This document shows positions 37,146-46,862 of a stretch of DNA of 64,000 nucleotides, one piece after another (the stretch's first letter is position 1; every line of letters begins with the position of its first letter). Position numbers and translations under genes: made by a program. This DNA comes from Mycobacterium sp. (GTDB taxonomy: Bacteria; Actinomycetota; Actinomycetes; Mycobacteriales; Mycobacteriaceae), in the NCBI RefSeq assembly GCF_004298145.1, contig NZ_SCRH01000005.1, forward strand, positions 1 through 64,000, written 5' to 3'. The notes beneath the pieces were generated by a model. It ran no database searches and was not told the DNA's origin. It was given only the letters and a program-made list of their open reading frames with translations.

Positions 37146-37544
37146 ATGAAGGGAACGAGGCTGGCTACTATCGGAGCCACCGCTGCTGCTGCTATCGCAC
37201 TGGCCGCGCTTGCCGCGCCGGCACTTGCCGACCCGCCGCCGACGGCGCCGTACCCGACCCCGCGGACACCGTCGCCCCCGAGCGACTACGACGCGCCGTT
37301 CAAGAGCACCGTCAACGGCTTCGGCATCTACCAGCCGCAGGACCAGCTGGCATGGCTGGGCAAGATCACCTGCGACCGGTTGGACCACGGTGTCGACCAC
37401 GACGCCCACCAGTCGGCGACCTTCATCCAGCGCAACCTGCCGCGCGGCACCTCAGAGGGCCAGTCGCTGCAGTTCCTCGGCGCCGCGGTCGACCACTACT
37501 GCCCGGAGCACCTCGACGTCGTCCAAGCGGCCGGTAATCACTAG
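37146..37544 (+). CDS. Secreted DUF732-family protein
   Basis: 132-residue exported protein matching Rv0559c. A signal peptide (RLATIGATAAAAIALAALAA, cleaved after ALA) is followed by a Pro-rich linker and a small domain with two Cys (KITCDRLDHGVD and HYCPEHL) that may form a disulphide. DUF732 proteins are small secreted mycobacterial proteins of unknown role. Rv0559c is among genes induced by salicylate-type compounds, together with Rv0560c. No Rv0560c methyltransferase is present here between menJ and this gene. No ribosome site is visible, in line with leaderless expression. Confidence 0.85.
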   Translation: MKGTRLATIGATAAAAIALAALAAPALADPPPTAPYPTPRTPSPPSDYDAPFKSTVNGFGIYQPQDQLAWLGKITCDRLDHGVDHDAHQSATFIQRNLPRGTSEGQSLQFLGAAVDHYCPEHLDVVQAAGNH

Positions 37545-37551
37545 AACTCTC

Positions 37552-38244
37552 TCAGCGCGGGGGCATGTGCCCGGCGTGTAAGGCGACGATGCCACCGGTC
37601 AGGTTGCGCCATCGCACCCCCACCCAACCCGCCTGGGTGATCTGCTGCGCCAACCCCTCCTGGTCGGGCCACGCCCTGATCGATTCCGCGAGATACACGT
37701 AGGCCTCCGGGTTGCTGGACACCGCCCGGGCCACCCGCGGCAGCGCCCGCATCAGGTACTCCTTGTAGACCGTGGCGAACACGCCGTTGGTGGGGGTGGA
37801 GAACTCGCACACCACCAGTCGGCCGCCCGGGCGGGTGACGCGGGCCATCTCGCGCAGCGCGGCCTGGGTGTCGACGACATTGCGCAGGCCGAAACTGATT
37901 GTTACAGCGTCGAATACGTCGTCGCCGAACGGCAACCTGGTGGCATCACCGGCGACTTTCGGCACGTCGCGCCCGGCGCCCGCCGCCAGCATGCCGACCG
38001 AGAAATCGGCGGCCACACACCACGCCCCGGATTTCTTCAGCTCGACGGTGGATACCGCCGTGCCCGCGGCGAGGTCCAGCACCCGCTGACCGGGACCGAT
38101 CGCCAGCGCCGACCGGGCGGCCTTGCGCCAGTACCGGTCCTGGCCCAACGACAGCACGGTGTTGGTCAGGTCATACCGGCGGGCGACGCCATCGAACATC
38201 GACGCGACGTCCCGGGGGTCCTTGTCCAACTCCGCGCGACTCAC
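37552..38244 (-). CDS. menG: Demethylmenaquinone methyltransferase
   Basis: UbiE/MenG-type SAM-dependent enzyme, 230 residues, matching Rv0558, which methylates demethylmenaquinone at C-2. Motifs: [23 protein letters not shown] site [15 protein letters not shown], the UbiE signatures [13 protein letters not shown] and [19 protein letters not shown] at 38244 (reading SRAELDKDP) was chosen over TTG at 38250. It ends 7 nt from the convergent DUF732 gene stop. Confidence 0.95.
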   Translation of the reverse strand: MSRAELDKDPRDVASMFDGVARRYDLTNTVLSLGQDRYWRKAARSALAIGPGQRVLDLAAGTAVSTVELKKSGAWCVAADFSVGMLAAGAGRDVPKVAGDATRLPFGDDVFDAVTISFGLRNVVDTQAALREMARVTRPGGRLVVCEFSTPTNGVFATVYKEYLMRALPRVARAVSSNPEAYVYLAESIRAWPDQEGLAQQITQAGWVGVRWRNLTGGIVALHAGHMPPR

Positions 38245-38254
38245 GCGCAAGACG

Positions 38255-39415
38255 CTACGCCCGGCGACGATGCGGGCCGCGTAGCGGGGTGAGGCGCCGC
38301 CGGGCGAACGGCGACAGCACCGCCTCGTAGTGGCCGAGCAGTTCGTCGCAGATGACCGGCCAGCTGCGGCCGACCACGCTGCGCCGGGCGGCCGGCGCGT
38401 AGCGCGGCCGTTCGGCGATCAGGTGTGCGACGGCCTCGGGCAGCCGCGCCTCGAACTCGTTGACCCCCAACAGCAGACCCGTACGCCACGGAGTGACGAG
38501 GTCACGTGGGCCGCCGGCGTCGGGGGCGATGACCGGCAACCCCGACGCCAGCGCTTCCTGCACGACCTGACAAAACGTCTCGTGCTCACCGGGATGCACG
38601 AACACGTCCATGCTGGCGTACGCCGCGGCGAGCTCGTCGCCGTAGAGCGCACCCGTGAAAACCGCTGTCGGCATTGCCGATCGCAGCCTGTCGCGGTCGA
38701 CACCGTCGCCCACGATGACGAGCTGCACCGCGTCGCCGGCGGCCAGACCGATGAGGCGCTCGACGTGTTTCTCCGGCGCGAGCCGGCCCACGAACCCGAC
38801 GATGGGCTTGCCGTGCGGCGACCACCGTCGGCGCAGCGCCTCGTTGCGCGCCGACGGCGCAAACCGCAGCAAGTCAACGCCGCGCGCCCAGCGGTGCACC
38901 CGCGGAAATCGTTGGGCGACAAGCGATTCCATGGTCACACTGGACGGCGCCAGGGTGCGGTCGGCGAGGCCGTGCAGATGGCGGAACCAGGCCCACGCGG
39001 CCCGCGCCGTCATCGGAATGCCGTAGCTCGCCGCGAAACCCGGAACGTCGGTTTGATACACCGCGACCGTGGGCACCCCCAGCCACCGCGCCGCCCGTAC
39101 CCCGCCATAGCCCAGCAGCGCCGGCGACGCCAGATGCACGACGTGGGGATCGAATCCGCGCAGCACGCTCACCAGCCGGGGCGTCGGCACGCCGAGCGGC
39201 AGCGTGGTCACCTTCGGAAACATCCGCGACGGCACCCGGTGAACGCGGATGCCGTCGTGAATGCGCTCCGCCCGGGGCTGGCCGGGGGGCGTGTCGGGGG
39301 CGATCACGAGGGCTTCGTGGCCCGTCCGGCGCAGGTGCTCGAGCACCCGGATCACCGAGTTGCTGACACCGTTGACTTCCGGCAGGAAAGATTCCGCGAC
39401 GATGGCAACGCGCAC
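38255..39415 (-). CDS. mgtA: GDP-mannose-dependent alpha-mannosyltransferase
   Basis: GT-B fold glycosyltransferase, GT4 family, 386 residues, matching Rv0557 (MgtA/PimB). N-terminal [20 protein letters not shown] is the acceptor side. The donor side has [30 protein letters not shown], and [20 protein letters not shown], with the EX7E motif. In mycobacteria it adds mannose in lipomannan or related glycolipid synthesis. GTG start; it is followed closely by menG in the same direction, 10 nt downstream. Confidence 0.93.
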   Translation of the reverse strand: MRVAIVAESFLPEVNGVSNSVIRVLEHLRRTGHEALVIAPDTPPGQPRAERIHDGIRVHRVPSRMFPKVTTLPLGVPTPRLVSVLRGFDPHVVHLASPALLGYGGVRAARWLGVPTVAVYQTDVPGFAASYGIPMTARAAWAWFRHLHGLADRTLAPSSVTMESLVAQRFPRVHRWARGVDLLRFAPSARNEALRRRWSPHGKPIVGFVGRLAPEKHVERLIGLAAGDAVQLVIVGDGVDRDRLRSAMPTAVFTGALYGDELAAAYASMDVFVHPGEHETFCQVVQEALASGLPVIAPDAGGPRDLVTPWRTGLLLGVNEFEARLPEAVAHLIAERPRYAPAARRSVVGRSWPVICDELLGHYEAVLSPFARRRLTPLRGPHRRRA

Positions 39416-39466
39416 ATCACCACCGTGTCAGCACCGGCTGTCGGCAAGGTTGCCTCCGGGCATCCG

Positions 39467-39991
39467 TCACGCGAAATCTGCAGGTCCGGCACTTTCGGCG
39501 CGACGGTCCAGCCACTTGTCCAGCAGCGCCAGCAGTGCCAGGACGCCCGCCGCACCCAGCCAGCCCACCACCGCGATGGATCCCGCCGGGATGATCGCCA
39601 GCCCGGCGTTGCGATGCTGCACGCGGACCAGGTTGGGATCGTTCTTGTTGTACTCGACGTAGATCCGCATCCCGGTGGCCAGATGGGACGGGTAGAGCAC
39701 ACCGAGCTCGGGACGGTAGGTGACCCGCTCGGGCGTGACGAACTCGATGGTGGAGCGGCGCGGCCCGGCGCTGAGCACCTCCGCCTGCGCGACGCCCCTG
39801 TTGTGGGTGATCGCGAGGTCGTCGCGCCAGGCGCCGGCCACCAGCAGCATCGACTGCAACGTGACCAGGCCGGTGACGATCAGTACCGCGATCCGGGCCC
39901 ACCGCAACACGACCCTGGCACGCGTTTTCGGCGGTTCGTCACTGCGTCCGTGAATCAGTATGTGCAGCAGAACCTTTGGAGATCTCGCCAT
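39467..39991 (-). CDS. DUF3592-type membrane protein
   Basis: 174-residue protein matching Rv0556 with two predicted transmembrane helices (about 30-52 and 140-162) flanking a soluble beta-rich region (AEVLSAGPRRSTIEFVTPER, GMRIYVEYNKNDPNLVRV) typical of DUF3592. No function is established. It lies between menD (11 nt upstream) and mgtA (51 nt downstream) and is probably co-transcribed with menD. Confidence 0.8.
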   Translation of the reverse strand: MARSPKVLLHILIHGRSDEPPKTRARVVLRWARIAVLIVTGLVTLQSMLLVAGAWRDDLAITHNRGVAQAEVLSAGPRRSTIEFVTPERVTYRPELGVLYPSHLATGMRIYVEYNKNDPNLVRVQHRNAGLAIIPAGSIAVVGWLGAAGVLALLALLDKWLDRRAESAGPADFA

Positions 39992-40002
39992 CTACTCGCG
40001 CC

Positions 40003-41652
40003 TCATAGCGCCGCCTTGATGGCGGCGTGCAGTTGCCGCAGCGAAGACCGGTCCGCCTTGACTTCCAGCACCCGCATCCCGGCGCCGGGTTCGTCCAAGG
40101 CGGTGTGCAATTCGTCGACCTCGATCTGCCGGCTGTCCACGTGATACGCGCGGCACAGCGCCCCCACGTCGACGTCGTGCGGGGTTCCGAAAACCCGCGA
40201 CGACACGTCGGAGAACCGCGGGTCGCCCTGCTCGAGCAGTTCGAAGATGCCGCCGCCGTTGTCGTTGGAGACCACGATGGTCAGGTGGCGCGGGGTGGGC
40301 TCGGTGGGGCCGATCAGCAGCCCGGAGCTGTCGTGCACGAACGTCAGATCGCCGATCAGCGCCACGGTGCGCGCCGGGCTGTCCGCGTCGCCGTCCCGTT
40401 CATGGGCGAGAGCCGCCCCGATCGCCGTGGACACGGTGCCGTCGATACCGGCGACCCCGCGGTTGGAGCGCACCCGGATGCCGTGGACGTCCAGACCGAC
40501 CAGCGCGGCGTCGCGGACCGGGTTGGACGCCCCGAGCACCAGCTGGTCGCCGGGCCGCAGCGCGTCGGCCACGGCCGCCGCGACGTGCAGGCCGGTGGTC
40601 AGCGGATGCGCCGCGAGCTGGCCGCGCACCGCGGCGACCGCGTGCCGGTTCATCTCGGCGCAGCGGTGCAGCCACGCCGGGTCCGGCGACCCGGTGGTAA
40701 CCGCCCGCGTGCCGGTGGCCTGCGAGTTCCCCGAGACGTCCGGCCAGCGAGGGCCGGTGGTCAGCGCGTACACCGGCACCTGGGGGTCGGCCAGCAGCGC
40801 CGACACCGGCCGGTGCAGGGTGGGGCGGCCGAGCATGATCACCTGCTTGGGCCGCAGCAAGGGCAGCGCCAGCGGGTGCAGCGGATTTTCCGGGGCCGGC
40901 GCCGTCGGCTCGGCGACGGTCGGCAGCTGCGCCAGCGCGGGGTGCGCGCCCGCGCCGTGGCCGGCGATGACGACGGTGTCGGGTGTGAGGTCGATTTCCA
41001 GCGGCTGGTCGAAGCTGACCGGCGGCGTGTAGGTCCACGGCTTCCCGTCAGGCCGCCCCTGCGGGATCACCGCGCCGCGGGGTTCGGGATCCGGCACCAG
41101 GGGTTCGCGCAGCGGGATGTCGAACTGCACGGGGCCGGCGTTGGCGGTGCGCGATCCGGTGGCGGCCGCCAGCACCCGGCAGGTGGCGGAGCGCCAGGTG
41201 GCGTTGAGCGCGTCCAGCCGCTCGGGGGCGTCCTCGGCCAGGCCCAGGCTGATGGCGGCCCGGACCTGGGTGCCGAAGTAGCCCAGCTGTTCCATGGTCT
41301 GGTTGGCCCCGGTGCCCAGCAATTCGTAGGGCCGGTTGGCCGACAGCACGATCAGCGGTACCCGCGCGTAGTTGGCCTCCACCACCGCCGGGCCAAGGTT
41401 GGCCACGGCGGTGCCGGACGTCATGGCGACGCACACCGGCGCGCCGGCGGCGATCGCCAGGCCGATCGCCAGATAGCCCGCGGTGCGCTCGTCGATGCGG
41501 ACGTGCAGCCGGATCCGGCCGGAGGAGTCGGCGTCCTGCAGCGCGAAGGCGAGCGGGGCGTTCCGCGAACCGGGGCAAAGCACCACGTCGCGGACACCGC
41601 CGCGAATCAGCTCGTCGACGACGACGCGAGCCTGTGTCGTCGAGGGGTTCAC
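40003..41652 (-). CDS. menD: SEPHCHC synthase MenD
   Basis: Thiamine-diphosphate enzyme that joins 2-oxoglutarate to isochorismate, the first committed step of menaquinone synthesis; 549 residues, matching Rv0555. Motifs: [16 protein letters not shown], the Glu region [34 protein letters not shown] and the ThDP/Mg site [15 protein letters not shown] with [15 protein letters not shown] start. It is separated from bpoC by 96 bp holding a hairpin. Confidence 0.95.
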   Translation of the reverse strand: MNPSTTQARVVVDELIRGGVRDVVLCPGSRNAPLAFALQDADSSGRIRLHVRIDERTAGYLAIGLAIAAGAPVCVAMTSGTAVANLGPAVVEANYARVPLIVLSANRPYELLGTGANQTMEQLGYFGTQVRAAISLGLAEDAPERLDALNATWRSATCRVLAAATGSRTANAGPVQFDIPLREPLVPDPEPRGAVIPQGRPDGKPWTYTPPVSFDQPLEIDLTPDTVVIAGHGAGAHPALAQLPTVAEPTAPAPENPLHPLALPLLRPKQVIMLGRPTLHRPVSALLADPQVPVYALTTGPRWPDVSGNSQATGTRAVTTGSPDPAWLHRCAEMNRHAVAAVRGQLAAHPLTTGLHVAAAVADALRPGDQLVLGASNPVRDAALVGLDVHGIRVRSNRGVAGIDGTVSTAIGAALAHERDGDADSPARTVALIGDLTFVHDSSGLLIGPTEPTPRHLTIVVSNDNGGGIFELLEQGDPRFSDVSSRVFGTPHDVDVGALCRAYHVDSRQIEVDELHTALDEPGAGMRVLEVKADRSSLRQLHAAIKAAL

Positions 41653-41683
41653 TCCTACAGGGTGTCACAGCCGACTTACCGCA

Positions 41684-41746
41684 CGCCCAACGTGGAGTAG
41701 TTGGGCACAGTCGCCGCGCTTTCGCCCGACAAGTCGACGTTGGGCG
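41684..41746 (-). terminator. Hairpin after bpoC
   Basis: Arms of 23 bases (41684-41706 and 41724-41746) pair at 19 of 23 positions, with outer CGCCCAACGT fully paired to ACGTTGGGCG. On the minus strand it starts 2 nt after the bpoC stop and ends before menD, so it may terminate or attenuate readthrough from bpoC into menD. Confidence 0.5.
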
Positions 41747-41748
41747 GT

Positions 41749-42534
41749 CTATCTCTTCTCGGCGAAGAACTTGAGCATCGCGGCGTTGACGGCGTCGGGC
41801 CGCTCGAAGAAGCCGAGGTGGCCGGTGTCGGGTATCTGCACGTAACGACCGTTGGGCAGCGCGTCCGCGACCTCCCGGCCCAGATAGGGCGGCGTCAGCA
41901 CGTCGTCGGCGAAGCCGATCACCAGCACCGGCGTCGCGATGCTGCGGTAGGCCGACAACCGGCTCGTGTACGGCGCGACATCCAGCTGGGCGCGCGTACC
42001 CGGGGTGGACTTGACGGGCCAGGTGGAAAACATGGCGATCCAGTCGGCGACCGCGGTGTCGTCGTTGAGCGTCTTGCGGGAAAAGTTTTCCAGCAGGCGG
42101 ATTTTCGCCTCGTAGGCGGCCGGCAGTATCACGCCGGCGTCGGACAGCTCGGCCTCGGCGTCGCGAAAGAACTGCCGCGCACGGTCCATGCGGCCGCGGG
42201 TACCCATCAGCACCGCCGCGCTGACCAGATCGGGCCGGGCGAGCATGAGTTCCTGGGTGATGAAGGCGCCCATCGACATTCCGACGATGCGGGCCGGGGC
42301 GGCGTTCAGCCCTTCGATCAGCGCGACGGTGTCGGCGACCATGGTTTGCGTCGAGAAGCCCTCCGCGTTCTCCGTGCCGCCGATCCCGCGATTGTCGAAA
42401 GTGATGACGCGGTATCCGGCCGCCAGAAACGCGGGGACTTGATAGGGGTGCCAGGTCCGTCCGGCACCGCCGTGGCCGGCGATAAAGACCACGGGCTCAC
42501 CGGAGCCGCGGTCGTCGTAAGCCAGGTTGATCAC
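41749..42534 (-). CDS. bpoC: Alpha/beta hydrolase BpoC (possible MenH)
   Basis: Hydrolase of 261 residues matching Rv0554, annotated as a non-heme bromoperoxidase. The oxyanion region is VVFIAGHGGAGRTWHP, the nucleophile elbow GMSMGAF, the acid FADDVLTPPY and the catalytic His GHLGFFERPD. The GTG at 42534 overlaps the menC stop as GTGA. Because it is coupled to menC and next to menD, it is a strong positional candidate for SHCHC synthase (MenH), the step between MenD and MenC. No other menH-like gene is seen. Confidence 0.9.
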   Translation of the reverse strand: MINLAYDDRGSGEPVVFIAGHGGAGRTWHPYQVPAFLAAGYRVITFDNRGIGGTENAEGFSTQTMVADTVALIEGLNAAPARIVGMSMGAFITQELMLARPDLVSAAVLMGTRGRMDRARQFFRDAEAELSDAGVILPAAYEAKIRLLENFSRKTLNDDTAVADWIAMFSTWPVKSTPGTRAQLDVAPYTSRLSAYRSIATPVLVIGFADDVLTPPYLGREVADALPNGRYVQIPDTGHLGFFERPDAVNAAMLKFFAEKR

Positions 42535-43502
42535 CCGGACGACGGTACAAGCAGCGGATGGCACGCCGTGACCCGGTCGATCCACCACTGCCGCCGCTCC
42601 GGCGGTGCCGCCAGTGCGCGCAGCCGCTCCGGGTCGGGCGCGACGGGCCCGACCCGGAGGCAGCCGTCGACGGGTGCGGCGGTCTCGGCCACGTCTTCGG
42701 CGAACAGCCCGCCGGTGCCGAGCCCGCAGGCGTGCCGAAGCTGCGGCAGCGCCGCCGCGGCGGTCAGGCCCGCGGCGATTCCCACCGCCGAGTCCAGCGC
42801 GCTGGAGACCACGACGGGGACGTCGATCTGGTCGGCGATGGTGAGCATGGCCGAAATCCCGCCCAGCGGAGCGACTTTGAGCACCGCGATGTCGGCGGCG
42901 CCGGCGCGGACCACGGCCAGCGGGTCGTCGGCCTTGCGGATGCTTTCGTCGGCGGCGATCGGCACGTCGACCCGTCGCCGCAATTCGGCGAGTTCGCCGA
43001 CCGTCGCGCAGGGTTGTTCGAGGTACTCCAGCGGGCCGTCCGCGGTCAGCGCGGAGGCGGCGGTGACCGCCTGCTCGACGCTCCAGCCGCCGTTGGCGTC
43101 CACCCGCACGATCGGCACCCGTGCACGCACGGCGTTCACCCGGGCGACGTCGTCGGCCAGCGTCTGCCCGGGCTCGGCGACCTTCACCTTGGCCGTCCCG
43201 GTCCCCGGAAAGCGGGCCAGGATCTCGCCCACCTGGGCGGCGGGCACGGCGGGCACGGTGGCGTTGATCGGGATGCGTTCGCGGCGCGCCGGCGGCGGCT
43301 CCCGGTAGGCGGCTTCGATTCCGGAGGCCAGCCAGTGCGCGGCCTCGGGCGGGCCGTATTCGACGAAAGCCCCGAATTCCCCCCACCCGGCGGGGCCCTC
43401 GATCAACGCGACTTCGCGGGTGGTGATGCCGCGAAACCGCACCCGCATGGGCAGCGCCACCACGTGCAGGCGGTCCAGTAGATCCTCTAAAGGCGGCCTC
43501 AC
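42531..43502 (-). CDS. menC: o-Succinylbenzoate synthase MenC
   Basis: Enolase-superfamily enzyme that dehydrates SHCHC to o-succinylbenzoate; 323 residues, matching Rv0553. Residues expected of the family are visible: lysine pair in TAKVKVAE, metal ligands in VDANGGW, LEQPC and IAADESIRK, and the second-half lysine in AVLKVAPLGGI. The GTG at 43502 overlaps the upstream amidohydrolase stop (GTGA); longer frame readings are shadows. Confidence 0.94.
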   Translation of the reverse strand: MRPPLEDLLDRLHVVALPMRVRFRGITTREVALIEGPAGWGEFGAFVEYGPPEAAHWLASGIEAAYREPPPARRERIPINATVPAVPAAQVGEILARFPGTGTAKVKVAEPGQTLADDVARVNAVRARVPIVRVDANGGWSVEQAVTAASALTADGPLEYLEQPCATVGELAELRRRVDVPIAADESIRKADDPLAVVRAGAADIAVLKVAPLGGISAMLTIADQIDVPVVVSSALDSAVGIAAGLTAAAALPQLRHACGLGTGGLFAEDVAETAAPVDGCLRVGPVAPDPERLRALAAPPERRQWWIDRVTACHPLLVPSSG

Positions 43503-45103
43503 GCGCTGTAGACCCGGCGCCCGGCCAGATACGTCGCACGGATCTCCAGGTCGGCGATCCGCTCGGGCGGCACGGTTCGCGGATCGGCGGAGAGCACCAC
43601 CAGGTCGGCGTACTTGCCGACCTCCAGCGAGCCGATCACGTCGTCGGCGAACAGCTGCCAGGCGGCGTCGATGGTTTGCGCGCGGATCGCCTGCTCGACC
43701 GTCAACCGCTCCTCGGGCGCGAGCACCCGGCCGCTGGGTGCGGTGCGGGTCGCGGCGACGCTGATGTTGCGCAGCGGCTCCTCGGGCGTGACCGGCGGGT
43801 CGTTGTGCAGCGAGATCCGCATGCCGGTGGCCACCGCGGATCCCGCTGGCATCCAACGGGTTCCGCGCTCCTCGCCGAACAGGCCGTCGACGATGACGTC
43901 GCCCCAGTAGTGGATCTGGTCGACGAAGATGCTGCAGGTGACGCCGAGGTCGGCGGCGCGCCGCAGCTGCTCGGGCCGGATCGCGCCGACGTGCTCGAGC
44001 CGCAGCCGGTGGTCGTCGCGCGGATGGTGGCGCAGCGCCTCTTCGTAGACGTCGAGGATGGTGTCCACACCGGCGTCGCCCTGCACGTGGCAGGCCATCG
44101 GCCAGCCCAGCGGGAAGTAGGCGCCGACGATCTCGCGTAGCTGCTCGGCGGTGTAGTTGGCGTGCCCGCACGAACCCGGGGTGACGCCGATGATCCGGGT
44201 GGCGTCGGTGTCCAGGTAGGGAAACGACAGGTCGATGTTGCCGATCCACGGCGACCCGTCGACCCAGATCTTGATGCCGACCTGGCGCAGCATGTCGTCG
44301 CCCTCGCCGGGCGTGGCCTCGGTGGACATCTGCGGGTTGGAGATCTCGTAGGTGCGCAACCGCACCGTCAGCTGCCCGCGCAGGCGTTCGACCAGCGGCC
44401 GGAACCCGGGGTCGAACGCCATCTCCGAGCAGGTGGTCAACCCGGCACGGTTGAGCCGAGCGCACTCGGCGAGCAGCATCCGCGGGTAGTCGGCGACGTC
44501 GATGGCGCCGCCGAGCAGCGGGAACACCGCGCCGGTCTCCTCGGCGGTGCCGTCGAGCTCACCGTGGGCGTCGCGGCCGAACCTGGCGCCCTTGGGGTCG
44601 GGGGTGTCGCGGTTCAGGCCGTGCAGCCGGGCGGCGCGCGAGTTGAAGTAGGCCTTGTGCCCCGAGTTGTGGATGATCACCAGCGGGCCGTCGGGCGCGA
44701 TGCCGTCGAGCCAGCTCAGCGTCGGTTCCGGAAGGCCGCTCTGCAGCAGCGGATCCCAGCCGTTGAGGTAGGCGCCGTCGGATCCACGTCGGGCGACCTC
44801 GGAGCGCACCGCCTCGACAACGTCGTCGCCGCTGCGCATCGTCACCGGACGGATGTCGACGAGACGGTCCGACAGCGCGACGGCCTCCATCAGCGGATGG
44901 CCGTGTGCCTCAACGAATCCCGGCATGACGCAGCCGTCGCCGACGTCGACGGTCTGGGTGTTCGGGCCGATGAGGCCGGCGACGTCGGAGCGGGTGCCCA
45001 CGGCAATGATGCGGCCGCCGGCGACGGCGAGCGCCTCGGCGGTGGGCCGGGCGTCGTCGACGGTCAATACGGTTCCGGTAACGACGAGTTCTGCCTGCGC
45101 CAT
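43499..45103 (-). CDS. YtcJ-like amidohydrolase
   Basis: Metal-dependent hydrolase of 534 residues matching Rv0552. Amidohydrolase_3 features are CVMPGFVEAHGHPLMEA (first metal His pair), HVQGDAGVDTILDVYEEALR, RLRLEHVGAIRPEQLRRAAD and the C-terminal GSLEVGKYADLVVLSADPRT. Substrate unknown. It is the head of the amidohydrolase-menC-bpoC run, coupled by GTGA overlaps, which suggests co-regulation with menaquinone synthesis. ATG at 45103 chosen; GTG at 45109 is possible. Divergent from fadD8. Confidence 0.9.
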   Translation of the reverse strand: MAQAELVVTGTVLTVDDARPTAEALAVAGGRIIAVGTRSDVAGLIGPNTQTVDVGDGCVMPGFVEAHGHPLMEAVALSDRLVDIRPVTMRSGDDVVEAVRSEVARRGSDGAYLNGWDPLLQSGLPEPTLSWLDGIAPDGPLVIIHNSGHKAYFNSRAARLHGLNRDTPDPKGARFGRDAHGELDGTAEETGAVFPLLGGAIDVADYPRMLLAECARLNRAGLTTCSEMAFDPGFRPLVERLRGQLTVRLRTYEISNPQMSTEATPGEGDDMLRQVGIKIWVDGSPWIGNIDLSFPYLDTDATRIIGVTPGSCGHANYTAEQLREIVGAYFPLGWPMACHVQGDAGVDTILDVYEEALRHHPRDDHRLRLEHVGAIRPEQLRRAADLGVTCSIFVDQIHYWGDVIVDGLFGEERGTRWMPAGSAVATGMRISLHNDPPVTPEEPLRNISVAATRTAPSGRVLAPEERLTVEQAIRAQTIDAAWQLFADDVIGSLEVGKYADLVVLSADPRTVPPERIADLEIRATYLAGRRVYSA

Positions 45104-45169
45104 GTGCACGGATGCTATCGGTCCGAGGGCGCGGCTGACCTAAATTGCAACACGTTCTAGTCTGGCCTG

Positions 45170-46771
45170 ATGAGTGACGATCTGTTGCGCAACCCGACCC
45201 ATAACGGCCATCTGCTGGTGGGCGCGCTCAAGCGCCACAAGGACAAGCCGGTGTTGTTCCTCGGCGACACCACGCTGACCGGTGGTCAGATGGCCGAGCG
45301 GATCAGCCAGTACATCCAGGCGTTCGAGGCGCTGGGTGCGGGCACCGGTGTGGCGGTCGGGCTGCTGTCGCTCAACCGTCCCGAGGTGCTGTTGATCATC
45401 GGCGCCGGCCAGACCCGCGGCTACCGGCGCACCGCCTTGCATCCGCTGGGCTCGCTCGACGACCACGCCTATGTGCTGAACGACGCCGGCATCAGCTCGC
45501 TGATCATCGACCCCAACCCGATGTTCGTCGAGCGGGCGCTGGCCCTGCTGGAGAAGGTGCCGGGGCTCCAGCAGATCCTCACCATCGGCCCGGTGCCCGC
45601 GGCGCTGAACGGGGTCGCCGTCGACCTGGCGGCCGAGGCGGCCAAATACGACCCGCAGCCGCTGGCCGCCGCGGACCTGCCGCCGGATCAGGTCATCGGG
45701 CTGACCTACACCGGCGGCACCACCGGCAAGCCCAAGGGCGTGATGGGCACCGCGCAGTCGATCTCTTCCATGACCCAGATCCAGCTCAGCGAGTGGGAGT
45801 GGCCGGAGGAGCCGCGGTTCTTGATGATCACCCCGCTGTCGCACGCGGGCGCGGCCTATTTCCTGCCCACCCTGATCAAGGGCGGCGAAATGCACGTGCT
45901 GCCCAAGTTCGACCCCGCCGGTGTACTGAAAACCATTGAGGAGAAGCGTATTACGGCCACATTCCTGGTGCCGTCGATGCTGTATGCGCTGATGGACCAC
46001 CCGGATTCGCACACCCGCGACCTGTCGTCGCTGCAGACCGTCTATTACGGCGCGTCGGCGATCAACCCGGTGCGCCTCGCCGAGGCGATCCGCCGGTTCG
46101 GCAAGATCTTCGCCCAGAACTACGGGCAGTCCGAGGCGCCGATGGCCATCACCTACCTGGCCAAGGGTGAGCACGACGAGAAGCGGCTCACCTCGTGTGG
46201 ACGCCCGACGCTGTTCGCGCGGGTGGCGCTGCTGGGCGAGGACGGTAAGCCGGTTCCCCAGGGCGAGCCGGGCGAAATCTGTGTCAGCGGACCGCTTTTG
46301 GCCGGTGGCTACTGGAATCTGCCGGAGGCGACGGCTGAGACATTCCGCGATGGATGGCTGCACACCGGCGACATGGCCCGCGAGGATTCCGACGGCTTCT
46401 ACTACATCGTCGACCGGGTCAAGGACATGATCGTCACCGGCGGCTTCAACGTCTTTCCCCGCGAGGTGGAGGACGTGGTCGCCGAGCACCCGGCCGTCGC
46501 GCAGGTGTGCGTGGTCGGCGCGCCGGACGAGAAGTGGGGCGAGGCCGTCACCGCGGTGGTGGTGCTGCGCGCCGACGCGTCCCGCGATGACGCGGCGATC
46601 GAGACGATGACCGCCGAGATCCAGGCAGCGGTCAAGGACCGCAAGGGGTCGGTGCAGTCGCCCAAGCGGGTGGTGATCGCCGACTCGCTGCCGTTGACCG
46701 GGCTGGGCAAGCCGGACAAGAAGGCCGTGCGGGCGCGGTTCTGGGAGGGCGCCGGCCGCGCGGTGGGCTAG
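45170..46771 (+). CDS. fadD8: Fatty-acid-CoA/AMP ligase FadD8
   Basis: ANL-superfamily acyl-activating enzyme of 533 residues matching Rv0551c. The P-loop is LTYTGGTTGKPKGVMGT; later motifs are QNYGQSEAPMAITYLA, the adenylate DGWLHTGDMAREDSDGFYYI and hinge DRVKDMIVTGGFNVFPREVE; the catalytic Lys is in TGLGKPDKKAVR. Substrate chain not deducible. It may alternatively act on aromatic acids, given the men neighbours. Confidence 0.93.
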   Translation: MSDDLLRNPTHNGHLLVGALKRHKDKPVLFLGDTTLTGGQMAERISQYIQAFEALGAGTGVAVGLLSLNRPEVLLIIGAGQTRGYRRTALHPLGSLDDHAYVLNDAGISSLIIDPNPMFVERALALLEKVPGLQQILTIGPVPAALNGVAVDLAAEAAKYDPQPLAAADLPPDQVIGLTYTGGTTGKPKGVMGTAQSISSMTQIQLSEWEWPEEPRFLMITPLSHAGAAYFLPTLIKGGEMHVLPKFDPAGVLKTIEEKRITATFLVPSMLYALMDHPDSHTRDLSSLQTVYYGASAINPVRLAEAIRRFGKIFAQNYGQSEAPMAITYLAKGEHDEKRLTSCGRPTLFARVALLGEDGKPVPQGEPGEICVSGPLLAGGYWNLPEATAETFRDGWLHTGDMAREDSDGFYYIVDRVKDMIVTGGFNVFPREVEDVVAEHPAVAQVCVVGAPDEKWGEAVTAVVVLRADASRDDAAIETMTAEIQAAVKDRKGSVQSPKRVVIADSLPLTGLGKPDKKAVRARFWEGAGRAVG

Positions 46772-46777
46772 TTTCTG

Positions 46778-46832
46778 CTCGAGTGTGACACAGCAGTCAC
46801 GTTCGAGACCCAGCGTGACTGTGCTGTCCCGT
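46778..46832 (+). terminator. Hairpin after fadD8
   Basis: Near-palindromic arms GACACAGCAGTCACG (46787-46801) and CGTGACTGTGCTGTC (46815-46829) flank a short loop. It starts 6-15 nt after the fadD8 stop and lies before the DUF385 gene at 46863, so it would separate fadD8 from menB. Confidence 0.5.
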
Positions 46833-46862
46833 TCGACGGGCCGACAGGTAACGTCGCTGCCT

